From: Pseudomonadota bacterium
Lineage (GTDB): Bacteria; Pseudomonadota; Gammaproteobacteria; Enterobacterales; Succinivibrionaceae
NCBI GenBank assembly: GCA_023460615.1
Contig: JAEWPL010000183.1
Span: 1 to 20,576 of the forward strand
Reading direction: 5' to 3'
Length of the DNA stretch: 20,576 nucleotides
Every line of letters starts with the position of its first letter. Position 1 is the first letter of the stretch. The position numbers and the translations under genes are program-made. This document shows positions 1 through 6,824 of the stretch, piece by piece. Under the pieces are notes generated by a model, which was not told where the DNA came from, did not search any database, and was given only the letters and a program-made list of their open reading frames with translations.

Positions 1-314
1 GTTATGAGCTCATACTTATAACCATGCTCAGCACAGTACAATTCAAGTACTTGTGATTGTCTTACTAAATCTTCTTTTTGATCGTGAGAGCTTACTCTAG
101 CATAAGCTATGGTTTTTCTCTCATCTACTACAGTAGGCACTTCCTTTCCACTGATTGCTACAATCCTATCTAAGTTATATCGTCTTGTACCACCAGGTGA
201 AATAGAATCAGGTTTTAACTTACCTGACTTCTCCCAATTTCTCATGGTTTGAACGTGAACACCTAATAGTTTTGCTGCTTGACCTATGGAAATTATTTTT
301 GATATATTCTTAAT
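1..314 (-). CDS. tnpA: IS607-family serine transposase (TnpA/OrfA), 5' part, runs off the left edge
   Basis: About 104 codons are readable leftward with no stop. The N-terminus is a MerR-like helix-turn-helix (SIGQAAKLLGVHVQTMRNWE), followed by a GGTRRY wing. It leads into the serine-recombinase start AYARVSSHDQ, with the serine of ARVSS as the expected nucleophile, and then the conserved region after it (DLVRQSQVLELYC). This order, HTH first and catalytic domain second, is diagnostic of IS607-family transposases, which move DNA by a serine-recombinase reaction. In this family a tnpB/OrfB gene usually follows, which here would lie off the left edge. The start is odd: between the in-frame TAA just upstream and the HTH there is no ATG, GTG or TTG. 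The best candidates are ATT at 314-312 or ATA at 305-303. This could mean a rare start codon, a decayed start or an upstream fusion. Family call is confident; start is not. Confidence 0.88.
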   Translation of the reverse strand, partial: MKNISKIISIGQAAKLLGVHVQTMRNWEKSGKLKPDSISPGGTRRYNLDRIVAISGKEVPTVVDERKTIAYARVSSHDQKEDLVRQSQVLELYCAEHGYKYELI

Positions 315-339
315 ACCTACTAAATATTAGTAGGTATTA
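311..339. repeat. 29-bp perfect palindrome at the start of the transposase gene
   Basis: Arms of 13 bp (TAATACCTACTAA and its exact complement) flank a 3-bp spacer, ATA. It overlaps the apparent translation start of the IS607 transposase, so it lies at the promoter-proximal end of the element. IS607-type transposases bind sites near the element ends, so this may be a transposase binding site or an autoregulatory operator (inference). The exact end of the element is not visible, because IS607 elements lack terminal inverted repeats. Confidence 0.7.
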
Positions 340-364
340 TAAACAATTTATATATTTATTGCAA

Positions 365-409
365 CAGTTAATTACCCTTTAATCTTAAATTTCCACAGTA
401 AATTAACTG
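365..409. repeat. Spaced inverted repeat between the IS607 element and hisC
   Basis: CAGTTAATT (365-373) and AATTAACTG (401-409) are exact complements, 27 bp apart. They lie in the AT-rich gap that must contain both the IS607 end and the hisC promoter. They could be a regulatory site, part of the transposon end, or chance in AT-rich DNA. No convincing -35/-10 pair for hisC was found nearby. Confidence 0.3.
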
Positions 410-490
410 CTAAGTTTCATAGCTGTGGTAAAATTAACTTCTATCAAAAGAAAATTATCTAAAGCTAAATTTAAATTCAATGGATCAAAA

Positions 491-1603
491 ATGACAGATT
501 ATAGTAGTTTTGCAAACGGTGGTATTACCTTAATTAAACCATATCAAGCAGGTAAACCAATTGAAGAAGTTCAACGACAGTTAGGTCTTAAGGATGTAAT
601 TAAGTTAGCTTCAAATGAGAATCCTTTCGGTATGGGACCTAAAGCTAAGGCAGCAGCTTTAGCTTGTGTTGAAAATGCTAATTTATACCCAGATTCAAAT
701 GGTTACTACCTAAAGCAAAAGCTACAACAAAAATTTTCCTACAATCCAAATAAGATAACTTTAGGCGCAGGCTCAAATGAGCTTATCAATTTGCTTTTTG
801 AAGCTTTTGTAAATGAGAAAGTAAATGTAGTATTCCCAGAATACTCTTTTGTAGTATATCCAATGGAAACTACTGTAAATGGCGCTCAAGCTAAAGTAAT
901 TCCACTAAAAAATTACAATGCTGATCTTGATGCAATTTTAGCTGCTATCGATGAGAATACTCGTATCGTAGCTTTTGCAAATCCATCAAATCCTATCGGT
1001 ACTGCTATTTCTTCAAAGAGCATGTACGAATTTTTAAAGAAAGTTCCAAAGCAAACTTTAGTTGTAATCGATGAAGCTTACAACGAATTTAACAGTGGTG
1101 ATGACACATATCAGGATTCTGCTAAGTGGACTGATGAGTTTGAGAACTTAGTTATTTCAAGAACCTTCTCAAAAGCTTATGGTCTAGCAGGTCTTCGTGT
1201 AGGTTACATGATTGCCAACGAGGAAATTACCTCTATCCTAAATCGTCTAAGAGCTCCATTTAATGTAAATATCGTAGCTCTTGCAGCTGCTACTGCAGCT
1301 TTAGATGACGAGGAGTTCTTACAAAAGACTGTAAATAACAATACTAAAGAGCGCGCTCGTTACGAGCAATTCTGTAAAGCTCACAACTTATTTATGATCC
1401 CATCAAAGGCAAACTTTGTGGCTATCGATTTTAAAGGTTATGATGCGCAAAAGATTGCAGATAAACTTTTACACAAAGGTGTAATTGTGCGTCCATTACT
1501 AGGTTACAAACTAAAAGATATCCTACGTGTATCTATTGGCACTGAAAGTGAAAACGATAGATTCTTTACCACCCTTGAGGCAATTTTAAAGGAAGAGCGT
1601 TAA
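491..1603 (+). CDS. hisC: Histidinol-phosphate / aromatic aminotransferase, HisC family
   Basis: PLP-dependent class I/II aminotransferase of 370 aa, the usual HisC length. It swaps the amino group between glutamate and imidazole-acetol phosphate, or an aryl-pyruvate. Visible landmarks are IKPYQAGKPIEE near residue 15, SNENPFG (41-47), the NPSNPIGT loop (164-171), the PLP-binding Asp in VVIDEAY (D194) and the Schiff-base lysine in SRTFSKAYGL (K228). The ATG at 491 is preferred: the family begins with a short M-x-DY-x-S-L-A type stretch, and GGA precedes this ATG by six bases. A GTG at 425 would add 22 Lys-rich residues with no ribosome site. aroA follows immediately and no other his genes are present. 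This suggests the HisC2-type role in phenylalanine/tyrosine synthesis, possibly in addition to histidine (inference). Confidence 0.92.
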   Translation: MTDYSSFANGGITLIKPYQAGKPIEEVQRQLGLKDVIKLASNENPFGMGPKAKAAALACVENANLYPDSNGYYLKQKLQQKFSYNPNKITLGAGSNELINLLFEAFVNEKVNVVFPEYSFVVYPMETTVNGAQAKVIPLKNYNADLDAILAAIDENTRIVAFANPSNPIGTAISSKSMYEFLKKVPKQTLVVIDEAYNEFNSGDDTYQDSAKWTDEFENLVISRTFSKAYGLAGLRVGYMIANEEITSILNRLRAPFNVNIVALAAATAALDDEEFLQKTVNNNTKERARYEQFCKAHNLFMIPSKANFVAIDFKGYDAQKIADKLLHKGVIVRPLLGYKLKDILRVSIGTESENDRFFTTLEAILKEER

Positions 1604-2875
1604 TTGAAAAACTCACTTAAACTCAATAAGATCAATGCTGTATCAGGTAAAGTTATTCTACCTGGATCTAAAAGCTTATCTAACAGAGCTTTGTTAGTAT
1701 CAGCACTAGCAAAAGGCGACACTAAATTACTTAACGTCTTAAAATCAGACGATACTAATCGCATGATTGAGGCTTTAACTAAGCTTAATGTCAAACTAAA
1801 CGTTAATGCTAATACCATTGATGTGCAAGGCTTAGGTGGTGTTTTTGATGAAGGCTTAAATACTGTAGATTTATATCTTGGTAACGCTGGTACTGCTATG
1901 CGCCCTTTATGCTCTGTATTAGCTGTATCAAAAGGTTTGTTTAATCTCACAGGTGAGCCTCGTATGATGGAAAGACCTATTGGTCCTTTAACAGAGGCTT
2001 TAAAATCTATTGGTTTGAGCATTGAATATTTAAACAATGACGGTTTTCCTCCCCTTAGAATTCGTGGCTCTAAAGTAAACTCTCATGAAGTTTCAATAAG
2101 TGGTACTACCTCAAGTCAGTTTATTACCGCTTTGTTGATGACTGCCCCTGTTTGTGGAGGTCTTAAGATTAAGATTGAAGGAGATTTAATCTCTAAACCT
2201 TATGTAGATTTAACCATCAACTTAATCGAGAAATTTGGTGCAAAAGTTCACCGTAATGGCTACAGTGAATTTGAAGTTGAAGGTACAGGTTACCAAAGTC
2301 CTAAATCTTACCTTATAGAAGGTGATGCTACAGGTGCCACTTACTTTGCTGCAGCTGCCGCAATTGGTGGCGAGCTTGAGATTTACGGTTTACCAAAAGA
2401 TTGTGCACAAGGTGACATCAAGTTTATGGATGTGCTAAAAGCTATGGGCGCAAAGGTAAGTTTTGGGGACAATTCTGTGATAGTTAAAAAGTCTAAGCTT
2501 CACGGTATTGAAATTGATATGAATGCAATGCCAGATGCTGCTATGACTTTAGTGCCACTTGCTTTATACACAGATTCTCCTGTAGTAATTAAGAATATTG
2601 CAAGCTGGAGAGTAAAAGAGACCGATAGAATTCAAGCTATGGTAAATGAAATGTCTAAGCTTGGTGTTAAGGTATCCTCAGGTCAAGACTACATCAGTAT
2701 CGATGCTAGCGTAAGAAATGATGCTACACCAACCTTTGATACTTATAATGATCACCGTATGGCAATGTGTATGTCTTTAGTTGCTTTTGACAGAGACATT
2801 GTGATAAATGATCCTGATTGTATCAATAAGACCTTCCCAACCTACTTTACAACTCTTAAATCTGTTTGCAAATAA
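1604..2875 (+). CDS. aroA: 3-phosphoshikimate 1-carboxyvinyltransferase (EPSP synthase), class I
   Basis: Sixth step of the shikimate pathway: shikimate-3-phosphate plus PEP gives EPSP in the cytoplasm. The protein is 423 aa, close to the E. coli enzyme. The first signature LPGSKSLSNRALL is at 19-31. The PEP-contact motif LGNAGTAMRPL is at 92-102, in the class I form that is normally glyphosate-sensitive. The second signature RVKETDRIQAM and the late DHRMAM motif are intact, as is the catalytic-region PDAAM. The start is TTG directly after the hisC stop with no gap. AAGGA at 1589-1593 inside hisC is the likely ribosome site, so the two genes are probably co-transcribed and translationally coupled. 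Known gammaproteobacterial clusters also pair aroA with a HisC- or SerC-type aminotransferase. Confidence 0.97.
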   Translation: MKNSLKLNKINAVSGKVILPGSKSLSNRALLVSALAKGDTKLLNVLKSDDTNRMIEALTKLNVKLNVNANTIDVQGLGGVFDEGLNTVDLYLGNAGTAMRPLCSVLAVSKGLFNLTGEPRMMERPIGPLTEALKSIGLSIEYLNNDGFPPLRIRGSKVNSHEVSISGTTSSQFITALLMTAPVCGGLKIKIEGDLISKPYVDLTINLIEKFGAKVHRNGYSEFEVEGTGYQSPKSYLIEGDATGATYFAAAAAIGGELEIYGLPKDCAQGDIKFMDVLKAMGAKVSFGDNSVIVKKSKLHGIEIDMNAMPDAAMTLVPLALYTDSPVVIKNIASWRVKETDRIQAMVNEMSKLGVKVSSGQDYISIDASVRNDATPTFDTYNDHRMAMCMSLVAFDRDIVINDPDCINKTFPTYFTTLKSVCK

Positions 2876-2885
2876 TCTAGCAGAT

Positions 2886-2917
2886 AAAAAAAATCCAGTG
2901 TTATAACAACACTGGAT
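2886..2917 (-). terminator. Intrinsic terminator of the candidate small RNA
   Basis: A perfect 10-bp stem (ATCCAGTGTT with its complement, 2893-2902 and 2908-2917) has a 5-nt loop. It is followed on the minus strand by a run of seven U's (2892-2886). On the plus strand no U-tract follows the hairpin, so it is a poor terminator for aroA itself. Confidence 0.75.
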
Positions 2918-3013
2918 ATATAAGGTAAGATAAATCTTAATTAAGACAAAAGTGTCTTAAACTTGAAAACGTAACTGCCCAACATTCAGTAACTCTCGTG
3001 TTCTCAAGTTCTT
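2886..3013 (-). ncRNA. Candidate small RNA, about 128 nt, unknown family
   Basis: The gap after aroA has no ORF but shows a full transcription unit on the minus strand. Read leftward from about 3013, three structures appear. First, a long stem pairs 3001-3010 with 2960-2969 (ten pairs, one G-U), enclosing a smaller hairpin (2987-2993 with 2971-2977, one mismatch). Second, a perfect 8-bp stem-loop with a 4-nt loop spans 2941-2960. Third, an intrinsic terminator spans 2917-2886. A promoter with 17-bp spacing lies directly upstream. The RNA would converge on the end of aroA. I do not recognise it as 6S, 4.5S, tmRNA, Spot 42 or RyhB. The partner and function are unknown. Confidence 0.6.
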
Positions 3014-3019
3014 GATTAC

Positions 3020-3048
3020 ATTCTATGGCTAAGCTTTGTATATGTAAA
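3020..3048 (-). promoter_or_regulatory. Sigma-70 promoter of the candidate small RNA
   Basis: On the minus strand the -35 is TTTACA (3048-3043), followed by a 17-bp spacer and the -10 TAGAAT (3025-3020). Each hexamer matches consensus at five of six positions. The predicted +1 is an A near 3013. No plus- or minus-strand ORF fits downstream. Confidence 0.6.
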
Positions 3049-3186
3049 ATACTATTTATTTATACCTAGCTATAGTAAATAACTATACCAATAAAATTGT
3101 TTAATAAAATGTAATTTTTTGTAGAAGTAAGTTTTTCTAAAACTCCTAGAATGAAGCTATTGATTACTCTTATTTAAGGAGTTTCT

Positions 3187-3720
3187 ATGGACAAAATAGC
3201 TGTAAATCAAAAAGAGTTTGAGATTATAAAATTACTTGGTAAAGGTAAAGGTGGGTACTCCTACCTGTGTAAAGATGGACAAAAACAGGTAGTAGTAAAA
3301 AAGATCCACCACGAGCCATGCTCCTACTACACTTTTGGTAATAAGATTGAGTCAGAGTGTAATGACTATCAAAGATTGTCTAATATCGGCGTCTTAATGC
3401 CAAAAATGCTGGATGTTGATAAAGCAAAAGAGACTATCTTAAAAGAATATATCGATGGTCCTACTGTTTACGATTTAGTAAAACAAGATTGCCTGCCAGA
3501 ATTTGCAGTCCCATTTATAAAAGAAGTTTGTCAAAAACTGTATGCTGCTAACACCAACATTGATTATTTTCCAACTAATTTTGTGGTGCAAGAAAATCAG
3601 CTTTACTATGTCGATTACGAGTGTAACGACTACATGCAAGAGTGGAACTTTGAAAACTGGGGCATCAAATACTGGTCAAAGACTCCTGAGTTTTTACAAT
3701 ACGTAAAAGATCATGAGTAG
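3187..3720 (+). CDS. Small divergent protein-kinase-like protein
   Basis: Protein of 177 aa with the outline of a minimal kinase / aminoglycoside-phosphotransferase-like fold. It has a glycine-rich loop LGKGKGGYSYL (17-27), an ATP-lysine candidate in VVVKK (K38/K39), a following acidic residue (E55 or E57) and a hinge-like ILKEYIDGPTV (84-94). The catalytic-loop equivalent DYFPTNFV (D126, N131) lacks the usual His-Gly-Asp. The metal-binding Asp is in YYVDYE (D143). The C-lobe is very short compared with normal kinases (250 aa or more), so it resembles the compact RIO/Bud32-like or APH-like bacterial proteins. Substrate unknown; activity is plausible since a Lys, Asp, Asn and second Asp remain. 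AAGGAG at 3176-3181, five bases before the ATG, fixes the start. It stands alone between the small-RNA candidate and metY. Confidence 0.7.
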   Translation: MDKIAVNQKEFEIIKLLGKGKGGYSYLCKDGQKQVVVKKIHHEPCSYYTFGNKIESECNDYQRLSNIGVLMPKMLDVDKAKETILKEYIDGPTVYDLVKQDCLPEFAVPFIKEVCQKLYAANTNIDYFPTNFVVQENQLYYVDYECNDYMQEWNFENWGIKYWSKTPEFLQYVKDHE

Positions 3721-3736
3721 TGTATTTTTTCAATCT

Positions 3737-3761
3737 AAAGGTGGTAGCAATTACCGCCTTT
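3737..3761 (+). terminator. Hairpin after the kinase-like gene, probable weak terminator
   Basis: Ten-pair stem (3737-3746 with 3752-3761, one G-U) with a 5-nt loop, 16 bases after the stop codon. The downstream sequence is only moderately T-rich (TTTAAGTCTCTT), so termination would be weak, or the hairpin may mainly protect the 3' end. Confidence 0.45.
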
Positions 3762-3916
3762 AAGTCTCTTGATAAAAGATCTTTTCATTTTTATCCTCAT
3801 AAATTTGCAACTTTTTAAGCCTTAAAAATCTCTAAAATTAGCCCTTAACTATTTAATTTTACAAAAGAATAGCTTCTTTCTATATCCTAGTATAAAAAAT
3901 TAGTATTACTAACTTG

Positions 3917-3945
3917 TTGATTGTCCTAAAAATTTTAAATACTAT
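3917..3945 (+). promoter_or_regulatory. Predicted metY promoter
   Basis: TTGATT (3917-3922), 17-bp spacer, TACTAT (3940-3945), about 65 bp before the metY start. I saw no MetJ-type box (tandem AGACGTCT) in the leader and no SAM-riboswitch-like structure, so methionine control is not evident from the sequence. Confidence 0.55.
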
Positions 3946-4010
3946 AAAACCCATAGGAAAGATAGGTAATACACCTAAACAGAATTAAGTAGAAGAAAGA
4001 GGATAAGAAT

Positions 4011-5315
4011 ATGTCATACAAGTTTGAAACCTTACAGTTACATGTTGGTCAAGAGTCAGCAGATCCTGCAACCGATTCAAGAGCAGTACCAATTTATCAG
4101 ACTACTTCCTACGTATTCCACAATTCACAGCATGCTGAAGATCGTTTTGGTCTTAAAGATGCTGGTAACATCTACGGTCGTTTAACTAACTCAACTCAAG
4201 ATGTTCTAGAAAAAAGAGTTGCAGCCTTAGAAGGTGGTGTTGGCGCCTTGGCTGTAGCCTCTGGTGCAGCCGCCATTACTTATGCGCTACAAGCTTTAGC
4301 TGCAAATGGCGGACACATCGTAGCTCAAAAGACTATCTACGGTGGCTCTTTTAACTTACTTGCTCACACTTTACCTTTATATGGTATTAAGACTACTTTT
4401 GTTGATATCCACAATTTAGAGGAAGTAAAAAACGCTATCACCAAAGATACTCGTGCTATCTACATTGAAACTTTAGGTAACCCAAATTCAGATATTCCTG
4501 ATATTGATGCACTAGCTGTTTTAGCTCACGAGCACAATTTACCATTAGTTGTTGATAACACCTTTGGTACTCCTTATTTTGTAAGACCAATTGAACATGG
4601 AGCTGATATTGTAGTGCACTCAGCTACTAAGTTCTTAGGTGGTCACGGTACAACTTTAGGTGGCATTATTGTAGATTCTGGTAAGTTTGATTGGGAGAAA
4701 AATGCTGATAAATACGCTCCAATTGCCAAACCAAATCCAAGTTACCATGGTATTGCCTTTACAAAAGCTGTAGGTAATTTAGCATTCATAATTTACCTAA
4801 GAGCAATTATCTTACGTGATACTGGTGCTACTATTTCTCCATTTAACGCTTTCTTGCTCTTACAAGGTATTGAGACTTTATCTTTAAGATTAGAAAGACA
4901 TGCTTACAATACTCAAAAGGTACTAGAGTACTTACAAGCTCATGATAAGGTTGTTAAAATCAACCATCCTGCAATTGAGTCTCACCCACAGCATCAATTG
5001 TATAAGAAGTACTTTAAAAACGGTGGTGCCTCAATCTTTACCTTTGATATTAAAGGTGGCAAAAAAGAAGCCTTCAAGTTTATCGACAATTTAAAGATCT
5101 TCTCCCTACTTGCAAATGTTGCAGATGTGAAGTCTTTGGTAATTCATCCTGCTTCCACTACCCATTCACAGTTGTCACCTGAGGAGTTAGCTCAAGCAGG
5201 GATCTCTGATAGCACCATCAGACTATCTATTGGTACTGAGCATATTGATGACATCATAGCTGATCTTGAAAACGGCTTTAAGGCATTAGATGAAGATCTA
5301 AAATTTGTGGCATAA
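4011..5315 (+). CDS. metY: O-acetylhomoserine sulfhydrylase (aminocarboxypropyltransferase)
   Basis: PLP enzyme of the Cys/Met metabolism family. It makes homocysteine directly from O-acetylhomoserine and sulfide, bypassing cystathionine. The 434-aa length, with a longer middle region than MetB/MetC (about 380-400 aa), is typical of MetY. Motifs: HVGQESADPATDSRAVPIYQ near the start (11-30), the RLTNSTQDVLEKRVAALEGG region (57-76), the PLP-contact Asp in VVDNTFGTP (D182) and the Schiff-base lysine in HSATKFLGGHGT (K207). The C-terminal SHPQ and THSQLSPEEL stretches also fit the family. AGAGGA at 3998-4003, seven bases before the ATG, supports the start. It is transcribed alone and ends against ppnN. 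With metK in the same window it supplies the methionine/SAM route. Confidence 0.95.
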   Translation: MSYKFETLQLHVGQESADPATDSRAVPIYQTTSYVFHNSQHAEDRFGLKDAGNIYGRLTNSTQDVLEKRVAALEGGVGALAVASGAAAITYALQALAANGGHIVAQKTIYGGSFNLLAHTLPLYGIKTTFVDIHNLEEVKNAITKDTRAIYIETLGNPNSDIPDIDALAVLAHEHNLPLVVDNTFGTPYFVRPIEHGADIVVHSATKFLGGHGTTLGGIIVDSGKFDWEKNADKYAPIAKPNPSYHGIAFTKAVGNLAFIIYLRAIILRDTGATISPFNAFLLLQGIETLSLRLERHAYNTQKVLEYLQAHDKVVKINHPAIESHPQHQLYKKYFKNGGASIFTFDIKGGKKEAFKFIDNLKIFSLLANVADVKSLVIHPASTTHSQLSPEELAQAGISDSTIRLSIGTEHIDDIIADLENGFKALDEDLKFVA

Positions 5316-5324
5316 AAAGAGAAA

Positions 5325-5350
5325 AAGGTAGGTAAAATTTTACCTACCTT
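5325..5350. terminator. Shared terminator between convergent metY and ppnN
   Basis: A 26-bp perfect palindrome (13-bp arms centred between 5337 and 5338) lies between the two stop codons. The minus-strand read continues into a U-rich tail, so it is a good terminator for ppnN. The plus-strand read has only TT before ATGAG, so it is weaker for metY. Confidence 0.75.
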
Positions 5351-5363
5351 ATGAGTTTCAAGA

Positions 5364-6734
5364 TCATTCTAAGACATAGCAAGGTTTGTATTCTTTTTGA
5401 GAGAGTAATACACGACCTTGTTTGATGTAACTTTCAAGTAATTGACCTAAAGACTCAATAATCTCCTTATCTCCATGTAATTTAAATGGTCCGTGAGCAG
5501 CAACAGCTTTAATACCATTTTCTTTTACATTACCAGTTACAATACCAGAAAAAGCTGAGCGCAAACTGCAAGCTAACTGCCATGGTTCTTGATCTCTTGA
5601 AAGATCTAAAGAGTGCATGAACTCATGGGTGATAGGATGAGCAATCTGCAACTGATGAGGGATAAATAAATCCCAGTTAAAACAATAAGAGTCATGAGTG
5701 ATGGTTCTATGATCAAGCACAGTATCATTATTGTCTTTAACTTTTTTAGCAACAGCTTTTGGATCATCAATAATTAAGTCATAGTATCTTGTGATGTCTT
5801 TACCAAAGCACTTAATTAAAAAGTCCTCTAAAGCCTTAAAGTAACCTTCAGACTTTTTATCACCAGTTAAGATTAAAGGTAAAAAGTTGTGCTTATTCTC
5901 TTTGCAAAGCTTAATACATAAGATGTATAAAAGCTCTTCAGCTGTACCTGGACCGCCAGGGAAGATAATAAGGTTATGACCTAAACGTACAAAAGCTTCA
6001 AGTCTCTTTTCAATATCAGGCATGATAACTAAATCTGTTACCATGGCATTAGGTGGCTCTGCAGCAATAATTGAAGGCTCAGTAAGGCCTATCATGCGAC
6101 ATTTTTCCTGCTCGCACTGCTCAGAATAACCTTGCAATGATCCTTTCATAGGTGCTTCCATGACCCCAGGACCACAACCTGTGCAGATATCGATTTTTCT
6201 AAGACCTAGCTCTAAACCTACTTGATAAGCATAGTCATATTCATTTTGAGGAATAGAGTGACCACCCCAGCAAACCGCTAAATTTGGTTTAATACCTGCT
6301 TTTAAGACATTGGCATTTCTTAAATTCACAAAGATCTGATTAGTGATATAAGCACTTTCTGTAGCATATTTCTTTTTAATAAAGTCTAAATCAGGATCTT
6401 TTGCCATCTGCATTTGTACAATATCACGTAATACTGCATACAAATGTTTACGTAACTTTTTAATTACCTGACCTTCAACTAGGGCACTTGGTGGTGGATT
6501 TATCAACTCTAACTTTAAGCCACGCTCATTACGAATAACATTAATCTCAAAATTACTAAAATTGTCTAAAAGCTCTTTAGAATTGTCGGTTACGTTACCA
6601 CTGTTTAACACTGCTAATGAGCAGTTACGATATAAATCATATAAATCGCCTTGACTTGACAATGACAAAGAATCTGCTTCTGCTTGAGTTAGCAGTGCCA
6701 TTGAACCTACAGGCCAAACATCAACTACACTCAT
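5364..6734 (-). CDS. ppnN: Nucleotide 5'-monophosphate nucleosidase, YgdH/PpnN type
   Basis: Cleaves purine and pyrimidine nucleoside monophosphates to base plus ribose-5-phosphate. In E. coli the enzyme is controlled by (p)ppGpp. The 456-aa length matches the E. coli protein (454 aa as I recall it). Order: N-terminal regulatory region with SLAVLNSGNVTDNSKELL (39-56) and ERGLKLELINPP (70-81); the Rossmann-like LOG domain with VCWGGHS (154-160), CTGCGPGVMEAPMKG (184-198) and the active-site loop PGGPGTAEE (259-267); then the YgdH C-terminal region with AFSGIVTGNVKENG. Pro262 stands where E. coli has Val; the catalytic-type Glu pair is intact. AAGGAG lies five bases before the ATG. It follows queF in the same direction but is separated by an 88-bp gap with an inverted repeat, so it probably has its own promoter. 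Confidence 0.95.
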   Translation of the reverse strand: MSVVDVWPVGSMALLTQAEADSLSLSSQGDLYDLYRNCSLAVLNSGNVTDNSKELLDNFSNFEINVIRNERGLKLELINPPPSALVEGQVIKKLRKHLYAVLRDIVQMQMAKDPDLDFIKKKYATESAYITNQIFVNLRNANVLKAGIKPNLAVCWGGHSIPQNEYDYAYQVGLELGLRKIDICTGCGPGVMEAPMKGSLQGYSEQCEQEKCRMIGLTEPSIIAAEPPNAMVTDLVIMPDIEKRLEAFVRLGHNLIIFPGGPGTAEELLYILCIKLCKENKHNFLPLILTGDKKSEGYFKALEDFLIKCFGKDITRYYDLIIDDPKAVAKKVKDNNDTVLDHRTITHDSYCFNWDLFIPHQLQIAHPITHEFMHSLDLSRDQEPWQLACSLRSAFSGIVTGNVKENGIKAVAAHGPFKLHGDKEIIESLGQLLESYIKQGRVLLSQKEYKPCYVLE

Positions 6735-6803
6735 AGTTGCTCCTTAATTATTTTTATTATCACACTATGAGTATAGGTCGAAAATGTAAAGAAATGCTAA
6801 AGA

Positions 6804-6824
6804 AATTGTACAGCCTGTACAATT
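6804..6824. repeat. 21-bp perfect inverted repeat between queF and ppnN: operator or terminator
   Basis: Ten-base arms (AATTGTACAG and its complement) flank a single C. It overlaps the first two bases of the queF stop region and lies upstream of ppnN on the same strand. As minus-strand RNA it could form a stem with a 5-nt loop followed by TTTCTTTA, a mediocre U-tract, so a queF terminator is possible. The near-zero spacer also fits a dimeric repressor operator controlling ppnN. I could not match it to a known regulator consensus. Confidence 0.55.

Noticed and set aside
425..490. GTG-initiated extension of HisC by 22 Lys-rich residues
   Set aside because: No ribosome site, not like any HisC N-terminus, and a good ATG with GGA upstream matches the family start at 491.
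1600..2037. Antisense open frame opposite aroA
   Set aside because: Shadow of a strongly conserved gene, with no ribosome site and low-complexity composition. The same applies to antisense frames in rsmE, endA, the DUF5718-like gene, tal, iorA and iorB.
3946..4010. SAM riboswitch or MetJ operator before metY
   Set aside because: No stem architecture or AGACGTCT-type boxes are visible in the leader.
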